From: CAZCGA01 sp964498075
GTDB lineage: Bacteria; Desulfobacterota; Binatia; HRBIN30
Assembly (NCBI GenBank): GCA_964498075.1
Contig: CAZCGA010000040.1
Location: forward strand, 1 to 45,784
Direction of reading: 5' to 3'
DNA length: 45,784 nt
Shown here: positions 1-7,800 of the stretch, piece by piece
Position numbering within the stretch: the stretch's first letter is position 1
How the letters are laid out: each line of letters starts with the position of its first letter
The notes under the pieces: model-generated
What the model was told of the DNA's origin: nothing
Databases searched by the model: none
The model's input: the letters and a program-made list of their open reading frames with translations, nothing else
Position numbers and translations under genes: made by a program

Positions 1-280
1 GCCGCGCACAGACTTTTGGTGATAGTAGTTCAGGGCAGGCTTCGAGGGCGGACTTTGACTGCAGGATCTTGTCGGCGAGATGCTTCGGGGTGTACGCAAG
101 CGGGTCGGGCGCTGCAGCCTGGGGCTTGGCGGTCAGAGGCGCAGCACACTCGGGGCAGAACTTCGCAGTCGGCGGCGCCGTGGTGCCGCACGCAGGACAG
201 CGGCGTGCGACGGGACTGCCGCACTCAAGGCAGAATTTCGCACCGGGCGGGTTCTCGTGCTGACACTGGGGACACTGCAT
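1..280 (-). CDS. Zinc-ribbon adenylate/guanylate cyclase, N-terminal part (cut by window edge)
   Basis: The gene starts at ATG 280 and stays open to the left edge, giving 93 codons. It shows two zinc ribbons: CxxC pairs at residues 3-6, 17-20, 28-31 and 42-45. A linker follows that contains YTPKHLADKIL (63-73). In the family of large class III cyclases with AAA and TPR regions, this linker sits just before the catalytic domain. In those proteins the segment after SALE normally continues into the catalytic beta strand (GERKQVTVLFAD-like). Here it reads ACPELLSPKVCAR, so the cyclase domain does not follow in frame before the edge. The gene may be truncated or rearranged, or this copy may simply have a different C-terminus. 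It lies 94 bases downstream of the PilT-like gene on the same strand. No clear Shine-Dalgarno sequence is visible. Confidence 0.7.
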   Translation of the reverse strand, partial: MQCPQCQHENPPGAKFCLECGSPVARRCPACGTTAPPTAKFCPECAAPLTAKPQAAAPDPLAYTPKHLADKILQSKSALEACPELLSPKVCAR

Positions 281-374
281 CGCGGGTCGCGTCTCGCTGG
301 GCTGCGAGTGTGGTCCACCGGCCGCGTAAGTGTCAATTGCGGCGCGCAGGCCGGCGCAAGGCGAACGCCTGCTG

Positions 375-1880
375 CTAACACCCTGCGGCGCGCAGATACT
401 CACCCAGGCCGGCCGAATCGTTGGCAACCGCGAGCGCGGTCTCGCGCCGGATCCGATTGGCGCGGACCAGATCGGTGAGGCTGCGTTCCAGCACCAGCAT
501 CCCCTCGTTTCCGCCGGCCTGGAGCGCGTTGACGATCTGCGCCGTGCGGCCCTCGCGGATCATATTGGCTACACCATGGGTGACCCGGAGCAGCTCCACT
601 GCCGGAACCCGACCCGCTCCATCCGCCGTCGGAATGAGGCGTTGAGAGATCACGGCGCGCAGCGAGTCCGCGAGTTGCACGCGGATTTGCCGCTGGCGCT
701 CCGGCGCATACGTATCGATGATCCGCTCGACGGCGGATGGAGCGGTGCGGCTATGCAGGCTGGCGAAGACGAGGTGACCCGTTTCGGCCGCGGTGAGTGC
801 CAGGCTGATGGTTTCGGGATCGCGCATCTCGCCGACGAGAAGGATGTCTGGATCCTCGCGGAGCGCGTCGCGCAAGCCGGTGGCGAAATCACGCACGTGC
901 GTCCCCACTTCACGCTGGCGGACCAGTCCGGAGGCGCGCATCGGCCGGATGAGGTACTCGATCGGATCCTCGAGGGTCACCAGCACCTGTGGGCGCGCCC
1001 GCAGGGCGTGCTGCACGAGCGCCGCCAGCGTGGTGCTCTTGCCGCAGCCCGTCGGTCCGCAGGCGACGACGAGCCCGTGGGGAAGGTCGATGAGCGACTC
1101 GAGCTGCGGCGGCAGATTCAGGTCCGCGAGCGTCGGAGCTTCTCTCCTGAGAATGCGCACCGCGGCGCACAGCCCTTCTTCGGTCGCGTAGACGTTGACG
1201 CGGACTCGCCCCAGCGCGGGCACGTCGAAGGCGCGATCCACCGAGCCGCCGGCCTGCACATGCTCCAGCTGCTCTTGCCCACCGAGCAGCGCAGTCGCGT
1301 CGAATCCCGGCGCGCCTTCGAACGTCTGCAGTGCACCATTGATGCGGACGATCGGCGCCCCCTGCGGACTCAAGTGAATGTCGCTGGCGCCCTGAGAGAC
1401 GGCTCGCGCCAGCAAAGCAACGAGCGCCGCCGGGAGCGCTCCGCTCCCCGCACGCCAGAGGCTTCCGGCGGACGTCTCCTCGATGCCGCGCGCGGTGGCG
1501 CCGATGAGCCCATCGCCGCGCCGGTCGCTGCGCGCCGCTTCGTCGGGCTCGCGAATCTCGTTGCCGTCGCGGCGAAAGCGAACCTCCAGCGTCGACTCGT
1601 CCGGCTGGACGAGCATCAGGACGAAGTTCCCGAGCTCGGTGGTGCTGTAGGTGAGCGACACTTCGCCGCGCCGGCGCAATGCCGCCGCATGCGACGTCCA
1701 CAGGTCGTCGAGCAGCTCGCGGATCCGCTCCGTGGACGTCGCGGGAATCGTCAGCGGCAGCTCGGCGTCCTCCTTGAACATCTGCGGCCGGCGATCCGAA
1801 GCCAGCCTCAGCTCCGTCCCCCCCTGCTGCACCAGGATCTTCAGCAGGCTGTCGATCGCCTTCACGTCTTGGCTCGGCAT
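375..1880 (-). CDS. pilT: PilT-like type IV pilus retraction ATPase with doubled N-terminal domain
   Basis: This is a secretion/pilus ATPase of the PilT/GspE superfamily, the hexameric motor that depolymerises type IV pilins at the inner membrane. Visible motifs are Walker A GPTGCGKST (about 275-283), an Asp box TLEDPIEY (about 302-309), Walker B DILLVGEMRDPET (about 345-357) and a His box ending in HLVFASLHS (about 369-377). The C-terminal part carries the PilT-like MIREGRTAQI and GMLVLE segments. At about 501 residues it is longer than the usual 340-380. The extra length is a second copy of the PAS-like N-domain (residues about 8-105 resemble about 150-246). ATG 1880 was chosen; an upstream GTG at 1916 would add 12 residues. 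No other pilus gene is present, so the substrate system is unknown. Confidence 0.88.
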   Translation of the reverse strand: MPSQDVKAIDSLLKILVQQGGTELRLASDRRPQMFKEDAELPLTIPATSTERIRELLDDLWTSHAAALRRRGEVSLTYSTTELGNFVLMLVQPDESTLEVRFRRDGNEIREPDEAARSDRRGDGLIGATARGIEETSAGSLWRAGSGALPAALVALLARAVSQGASDIHLSPQGAPIVRINGALQTFEGAPGFDATALLGGQEQLEHVQAGGSVDRAFDVPALGRVRVNVYATEEGLCAAVRILRREAPTLADLNLPPQLESLIDLPHGLVVACGPTGCGKSTTLAALVQHALRARPQVLVTLEDPIEYLIRPMRASGLVRQREVGTHVRDFATGLRDALREDPDILLVGEMRDPETISLALTAAETGHLVFASLHSRTAPSAVERIIDTYAPERQRQIRVQLADSLRAVISQRLIPTADGAGRVPAVELLRVTHGVANMIREGRTAQIVNALQAGGNEGMLVLERSLTDLVRANRIRRETALAVANDSAGLGEYLRAAGC

Positions 1881-1938
1881 GTCTGCAGCCGATCTTTGCC
1901 TGACCAACGGCACCACCGCAACCTGGGCGGTGCAGTGA

Positions 1939-2245
1939 GTAGTGTCCTAGTTCCCTCTCCCGGATGGGACTGTCGACTTTCGCGGGAACAGTGTTGCGGC
2001 GTCGGAGCCGGCTCGCCGCCGGGGAATGAATTCCCCGGCTGAGTCGACGAAAAGTCCCCTGAAAGGGGACTCCAATTGCAGTTTTGCAGTCGGCTTCGGC
2101 CGACTCCGTTCCCCTGAGCCGGGGAATTCCATTCCCCGGCGACCGCGACCGCACCGACGCTTCGCGTTTATCGACAGTCTCATGCGGGAGAGGGAGCGCC
2201 CTGGCGTGGTGTCAAGCTGCGAGGCCACTCAAACTAGGACACTAC
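1939..2245. repeat. 307-bp MITE-like element with terminal inverted repeats
   Basis: The stretch between the PilT-like gene and the first MFS gene is bounded by a perfect 12-base inverted repeat: GTAGTGTCCTAG at 1939-1950 and its complement at 2234-2245. A second inner inverted pair, 1953-1976 against 2171-2194, matches at 22 of 24 bases. Inside lie further palindromes at 2019-2038, 2053-2071, 2089-2106 and 2118-2140. No credible reading frame is present. The structure fits a non-autonomous miniature transposable element or a cluster of REP-type hairpins; which one cannot be told from one window. No flanking target-site duplication was recognised with confidence. Confidence 0.65.
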
Positions 2246-2316
2246 CGCGCAGTGGATCGAAGCCCGGGCGATTCGACTCAGTGACGAGCGCCGGGCGCAC
2301 GACCGGCTGTCCGCCT

Positions 2317-3741
2317 TCACGGCGAACCGCGGCGGAGCCGTTCGAGGTTTGCCAGGTGAGACTCGCGGCTGATGCGGTACGCCGAGAGGAGCGCGATCGC
2401 CACGAGGAGAAGCACCACGAGCGTCGGTATGTAGATGAGACCAAGTTGGCGCAGTGCGACAGGATCGACGGCGCCGGGCCGCGCGTCACGCGGGAAATGG
2501 ATCGCGCGCAGAAGCAGGGTCGAGCTGAAGATGCCGGCCCCGGAGACTGCCTTCTGCACGAACGCGTTCGCGGCGAAGAAAACGCCCTCCGAACGCCGGC
2601 CGGTGGTCACTTCGCTGTCCTCGACGACGTCCGCCACCATGGCTGCAACGAAGATGCTCGAGGCGATGAAGAGGGCGATGACGATCGTGTTCATGATCGC
2701 CAGTATCGGCAAGAGCAGCGGCGAGCCGTTGGCCGGGAAGGCACCGATCAGGCGCAGCGAGATGGGGAGAGGTCCGAGGACGATCACGCCCAGCGCGGTC
2801 CCGATGGCCGCACGCTTCTTGCCCAGGCGCATCGAGAGCCGGGGCGCAAACGGCGCCGCCACTGCGGCGGAGACGAAGCTCAACAGCGCCAAGAGCGACA
2901 TCTGTGACGACGACAGCTCCCAGAAGTAGGTGTTGAAGTAGATCGCCAGGGCCGCCGCAACCCCGACCGCCATGCTGGTGAAGACCGCCGCGCCGAAGAG
3001 CACCAGAAAGGAGCGATTCGCCAGCGTCTCACGCACCTCGCCGAGACTACCGCGCACCCCGAGCCGGCGCTTGGGCGGCGGCGCTTTGAGCCGCGGAATG
3101 TGTGCGTGTGTGCCGGCGGCCGACGTGAGGATGGCAACCGCCATGATGACCGCCGCAACCACCGCGTAGCGGCGGTACCCTTCCGGGTTGAGAACGCCGG
3201 TCGGGTGGGCGGCGTCGGGCTGGAGAAAGACGGAGTACGCGAGAACCGCCATGGTGAGGCCTCCCCACCAGCCGAAGAAGAACCGATAGCTCAGGATTGT
3301 TGTGCGCTCGTCGTAGTGATCCGTGAGCTCGGGGGCGAGCGACGAGCTGGGGATTTCGTAACACGCGATGAGCGCCCGCACGAGTACGGCGACGACGAGG
3401 AGGTAGTAGAAGAGCTGGTCGGAAGAGAGCCCGGCCGGAGGCGTCCAGAGCAGATAGTACATGACCGCCACCGGCAGCGCCGCCGCGTACATGAACGGAT
3501 GCCGCCGCCCCCAGCGCGAGCGCAGGTGGTCGGATGCCCAGCCGATGAAGGGGTCGAGGACCGCATCCGCAACCAGCGCCAGCATGATGGCCAGCCCCAC
3601 CCTGTCCGCGGCAAGCCCGAGCACCTGATTGTAGTAGATCAACAGGAAGGTGCCGAAGCCGTTGTCCTTCACACCGAAGGCGACCGACCCGACGCCGTAA
3701 AAGAGCTTCGTGCGGAAGGGGAGCGCGCGCTGATGCTTCAT
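2317..3741 (-). CDS. MFS transporter of the GPH (MelB-like) cation symporter type
   Basis: A 474-residue integral membrane protein with about twelve hydrophobic segments. The N-terminus (LFYGVGSVAFG) and the helix II segment ADAVLDPFIGWASDH resemble the glycoside-pentoside-hexuronide:cation symporters. In MelB the two helix II aspartates of the DxxxDP pattern bind the coupling cation, and both are kept here. The loop after helix II has the basic RSRWGRRHP sequence typical of the superfamily. Such proteins import sugars or related small molecules with Na+ or H+; the substrate cannot be told. The start is ATG 3741. The gene lies between two inverted copies of a 17-base repeat (2229-2245 and 3777-3793), which may reflect its history rather than its function. 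Confidence 0.87.
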   Translation of the reverse strand: MKHQRALPFRTKLFYGVGSVAFGVKDNGFGTFLLIYYNQVLGLAADRVGLAIMLALVADAVLDPFIGWASDHLRSRWGRRHPFMYAAALPVAVMYYLLWTPPAGLSSDQLFYYLLVVAVLVRALIACYEIPSSSLAPELTDHYDERTTILSYRFFFGWWGGLTMAVLAYSVFLQPDAAHPTGVLNPEGYRRYAVVAAVIMAVAILTSAAGTHAHIPRLKAPPPKRRLGVRGSLGEVRETLANRSFLVLFGAAVFTSMAVGVAAALAIYFNTYFWELSSSQMSLLALLSFVSAAVAAPFAPRLSMRLGKKRAAIGTALGVIVLGPLPISLRLIGAFPANGSPLLLPILAIMNTIVIALFIASSIFVAAMVADVVEDSEVTTGRRSEGVFFAANAFVQKAVSGAGIFSSTLLLRAIHFPRDARPGAVDPVALRQLGLIYIPTLVVLLLVAIALLSAYRISRESHLANLERLRRGSP

Positions 3742-3776
3742 CGCTGTTCACTACGACCTAGTGGGCGGGAAGGATG

Positions 3777-3793
3777 GTGGTGTCCTAATTTGA
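3777..3793. repeat. Extra copy of the terminal repeat of the 1939-2245 element
   Basis: Reads GTGGTGTCCTAATTTGA on the plus strand. Its reverse complement matches the terminal sequence at 2229-2245 at 15 of 17 positions. It lies inverted relative to that end, so the two copies bracket the MFS gene. On the minus strand this copy supplies the stop codon (TAG at 3785-3787) of the VTT-domain gene. Confidence 0.5.
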
Positions 3794-4462
3794 ATTTGAG
3801 AGCTTCACCGTCTCGCTCGTGCCGCGCAGCATGCGCCGGAAGCGCGGCACGAGCAGCGGCAGAGCCGCGGCGGCGCCGAGCATCACGCCAGCGAGCACGA
3901 GCCCCTCGCCTTCAGCCATGGCATCGCCGAAGAAGCTGAGCGAGGCAGCGCGGACGAGGGCGCCGATGGCGATCGCGACGAAGAACGGGGCGGCGCGCAT
4001 GCCCGACAGGATAGCGGCGACGTGCAGCAGTTCGGCGGGTCCGATCGGGTAGGCCGTGGCCAGTCCGAGAACCCCCGCGCCGCCCCGATCGTTGATGGCG
4101 GCCAATCGCACACGCGTGTGCTCGGGCAAGCGAGCGACCAGCCACTCGCGGCCGGCGAGGGCTGCGAGGTAGAACTTCAGGGTAGCCGAGAAGGTGAGTC
4201 CGAGGGCGCCGAGGAGCGTGCCGCCGAGAAGACCGAAGCAGACGCCGCCGGCGACCAGGAGCGCGACGGAAGGGATCAGCAGGGCTCCGCGCAGGGCGAA
4301 CAGGCCGACGAAGGCGATTGGTCCCCACCAGCCCAACGCAGCCACGAAGCGACGAATGGACTCGGTGTTCGCGTCGATGTTGATCGACCCGCGCAGGACG
4401 TAGCCCAAGGAGAGAAGTGCCACGAGCGCGGCCAGCAGGGCCAATCGAATAGGAAGGCTCAT
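3785..4462 (-). CDS. TVP38/TMEM64 (VTT, DedA-related) family membrane protein
   Basis: The protein has about 225 residues and a first membrane segment starting at residue 3. It contains the family core: a hydrophobic stretch with LRGALLIPSVALLVAGG followed by FGLLGGTLLGALG, then a basic turn and another membrane pair. VTT-domain proteins sit in the inner membrane; relatives act in lipid scrambling or flipping, but no substrate can be assigned here. The start at ATG 4462 was chosen because the membrane helix begins directly after it. In-frame starts at 4507 and 4561 would add an Arg/Ser-rich tail that does not look like protein of this family. The stop codon lies inside a repeat copy, so the last residues (KLSNSN) may be repeat-derived. 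The gene is 43 bases upstream of the MFS gene on the same strand. Confidence 0.8.
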   Translation of the reverse strand: MSLPIRLALLAALVALLSLGYVLRGSINIDANTESIRRFVAALGWWGPIAFVGLFALRGALLIPSVALLVAGGVCFGLLGGTLLGALGLTFSATLKFYLAALAGREWLVARLPEHTRVRLAAINDRGGAGVLGLATAYPIGPAELLHVAAILSGMRAAPFFVAIAIGALVRAASLSFFGDAMAEGEGLVLAGVMLGAAAALPLLVPRFRRMLRGTSETVKLSNSN

Positions 4463-4601
4463 GCGCGAATAGGTTGAAGACCGTTCACTACGGCTCTGCG
4501 CCATGCGGCCATGTCTACCAGATCGCCGATGGTGAGTGCACTGGGCGACCGACTGCGGCATTACTGCTCTCGGCGGTGGGGACTGTCGATAAACAGCGGC
4601 G

Positions 4602-4723
4602 CCCCTCGATACGCCGCGAAACGAACGCGGCTACTCGGGGTGAACGGAGTAGGGGTCTCCAGAAAGATCTCGAAATCCGTTCGCCCCGAGTAGGCCCCTT
4701 TTTTCAGGGGCCGTATCGAGGGG
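4602..4723. repeat. BIME/REP-like inverted repeat cluster
   Basis: Outer arms CCCCTCGATACG (4602-4613) and CGTATCGAGGGG (4712-4723) are perfect complements. Inner arms at 4631-4648 and 4676-4693 match at 17 of 18 bases. A further GGCCCC...GGGGCC hairpin lies at 4693-4712. The arms resemble REP-type palindromes widespread in proteobacterial intergenic DNA. The 297-base gap between the VTT gene and the 3352-residue gene holds only such repeats. Just before this cluster, at 4581-4594, is GACTGTCGATAAAC, also found inverted at 2166-2179 inside the 307-bp element. Confidence 0.7.
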
Positions 4724-4771
4724 CTGCCTCGGAGAAAATCGACGTTCCCGGTGGGAGAGGGAGGAAGAGGG

Positions 4772-4805
4772 TTCCCTCTCCTCCCAGGAGAGGGTGAGGG
4801 TGAGG
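4772..4805. repeat. Hairpin repeat (CCCTCTCC type) downstream of the giant gene
   Basis: The core at 4774-4794 is a perfect 8-bp stem, CCCTCTCC with GGAGAGGG, followed by GTGAGGGTGAGG. It lies about 65 bases past the stop of the 3352-residue gene and could act as a transcript end or stabiliser, though no clear T-run follows on the minus strand. The same sequence family appears inside coding sequence at 13564-13590 and, degenerate, at 22215-22268. Confidence 0.5.
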
Positions 4806-4859
4806 TGATGAGATGATCTCTCTTCTCACCTTTGTTCAGCGAACTTTAGACTCGCGCCA

Positions 4860-7800
4860 CTAGCTCAACGGTGTGGCCGTCGCCGTCGCAGTCGGAGTGT
4901 GCGTCGGGCTAGCGATGACGGTGGGCGTTGGCGTCGGCGTGAGGGTTCCAATTGGCGTCGGGCTCGGTCTGGGTGTCGCAGTCAAATTCGGCACAGGGGG
5001 TGGGGGTGGGCTGAACGTCGGGCTGTCGACGGGCACGGGTGTCGTCGGCGACGGCGTGTTGGTGACCGTCGGCGTCGCCGTGGGCGCCGGCGTCGGAGGG
5101 ATCTCGCTCAGCTCGAAGGCGGCGCTGATGTTGCCCGTCGGGCTGCTTGGCCCGGTAACCTTCACGGCGTAGGAGTCACCGGCGGCAATGTCATAGGTGG
5201 TTACCAAGTCGCTGCACGCGGTCTGCCCCACGGCGATCGTGCAGCTCGGTGTACCGGTGCAGGTGGACACGTCGCCGCCGCCGATGCCGACGCACACTCT
5301 GCACGTAGTTGCCGCTGACTGGCTTGCCGTGAGGTCACAGTACAGCTTCTGCAGCCGGGCCGGGCTCGCGGCGAGTACACCTCCCTGTCCTGTGCCCCAG
5401 GCGAGGTGCATCACGCCATAGCTGGTGCCGGCGAGCAGCGCACCGCCGCCGACGAACTCGACCGGCGTACCGCTCCATTCGACCACGTGCCCGAGGTAGC
5501 GCGTGTCCGTGGCGCCACTATGTACGGTGTGCAGCGCGATCGCGTTGCCGGCGCTGATCGAGCACTGCGACGTGCAGACCGTGTCGGAGGCTGCGAGCTG
5601 GTTCGTCAACGGGACCGCAAGATCGCTGTCAACGCCGAGGGTGACGTTGCGAGCCATGGTCGTGTACGTGCCGGAGGAAACCGCATCGATCGACTGCGAA
5701 AGGGCAACGAAGGTACCCGCCGAGGGAATGCGCACACCCGCCCCGCCCGGGTTGGCGTTGGTGGATTCGCATCGGCTCGCTGTCTGGTCGTAGGTCTTCG
5801 CCGCGCAGTACCGGTCGTTGATTCCGGTCGTGGTGGCGCTGGGCACCCAGGCGAGCATCGGGTTGTGGTGTGTGGTGTCAGCGCCGTTGGCGGTGACCCT
5901 GACGGTCACAGCGCACGCAGGATTGGCCGTCGCGGCGGCGACTTCGACCTGCATGCTGAGAGAGTCGCCGGCGTCGTAGTCGACACGGTCGACCGAATTC
6001 GTACACGTCGCGCTGTTCCCCACCGTGCAGGTCAAGCCCGTGCTCGTCCCATTCTTGCGCAGCGTGAAGACGCCCGAGGCGACGAGCGACGCGCCGCATT
6101 TGACGTAGAGATTGGACAAGCGTCCGCTGCTTGGCAGGGAGAGCCGCTGCCGGGCTTCGTTGGTCTCGCTACTCGAAGCCATCGACAGGTACCCAACCGT
6201 TCCGCTGGACGGCCGGATGTTCGCTGCAGTAAATCGCAGGAACGCGTGCCCGCTACCGGTCGATGACGTGGCGGCCGCCGTCGCCGTGATCGTTGGCGTG
6301 GCGGTGGGGGTGCCGGTGTCGGTCGGCGTCGGAGTCACCGTCGGCGTGTTGGTGATCGTTGGCGTGTTGGTTGGCGTCGGGGTGTCGCTCGGCGTGGGGG
6401 TGACCGTCGCGGTTGATGTGCTCGTCGGCGTATTCGTCGGTGTCGCCACCGCCGCGGCCAGTGTCACCGCGTCTTCGGCACTGTCGTCGATGCCGTCGTT
6501 GACCACGAGCCCGAGGACGTACGTGCCCGCCACATCCGGCCGGATGGTGGGGTCGCGGAACGTGGCACTGCCCAGCGCCGTGGCGCTGCCGGCCGGCTTG
6601 CTGATGAGGCGCCACCGATAGGCGAGTGCACTGCCATCCGGATCACTCGATGCGGCGCCGCTGAGCGTCGTCGCGACGCCGGTGAGGACGGCTTGATCCA
6701 CACCGGCGTCCGCGACGGGCAACTGATTGGGCCGCAGCGGTATGGTGACGGTTGCGATGCTCGAGCGGTTTCCTTGCGCATCCACCGCCTGCACGCCCAG
6801 AACGGCGCCGGCGGCGCCACGCGGCAGGAGGATCGCCGCGGTGTAGTTGCCGCTCGCATCGGCAGTGCGGTCAGTCGTCACCAGGCGGCAACCGTGGGTG
6901 GTCACGTCGCAATCGGCGAAGAAGTCCACCGCCGCCACCATGTTGTTGTCGGAGGGGCGCGCGGCCACCATGACCGCGCTGCCGCCAATCTGCTCGACAT
7001 CGGGTGAAGGCGCGACGATCGCAACCGCGGGGGGCGTACCATCACGCACCGTCAGCGTGATGCGCGGCGCCGTCCCGACATTCCCCGCAGCGTCCAGGGC
7101 CTCAGCGACTACCGTGACCGTGCTCGCTTCCGGCACCGCAGCCGGAATGACCAGGCCGAACGTCGCATTGACGCTGCGCAGCGTCGGGCTCACGCCGGCG
7201 CTGTCCTGCGCGCTCACCGCTCCCTCGGTGTGGAAGCGGATCGTCGCCACGCCAACGGCGTCGTCCGCCTGGATGGTGATCGGGATCGTCGTTCCTGGAT
7301 TCACCACAAAGTTGCCGGCCAGCGAGGTGAGCGTCGCGGTCGGCGGGGTGGCGTCGACGACGCGGACGCTCACGCTGCTCGCGCTGCTCACCAGGTCGCG
7401 CGTGTCACGCGCCACCAGGCTCACGACCAGCGCGTCATCCGGCTGTGCTGCCGCCGGGATCGCGACCGCAAAGGTCGCCGTCGCCGTTGTACGGCCGGGC
7501 GCGAAATGCACGACCTGGGTCAGGTGCAGCTCGCTGCCGTTCACGGCGAGCTCGACTTGCTTCAGCTCGAGATCGTCGCTAGCCAGCGCGCTCACGCTGA
7601 ACGTCTTGCCTGTGCCGATCGTGCTGCCCGCTCCCGGTGCCGTCAGCTGAACGCTCGGGGGCTGGTTGGCGACCGCGGCGATGCTGATGCTCACCGCCGG
7701 ACCGCGGTTGCCGGCGAAATCGGTCGCCACTGCTGTGATCGTCGCCGGCGCGTTTGCCGTGAAGCTGTGCGTGAATGGCAGCGTATTGTCGGAACCGATG

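Noticed and set aside
330..2042. Plus-strand frame of 570 codons opposite the PilT-like gene
   Set aside because: The minus strand encodes Walker A, Walker B and His box in order; the plus frame has no motif and runs into the repeat element.
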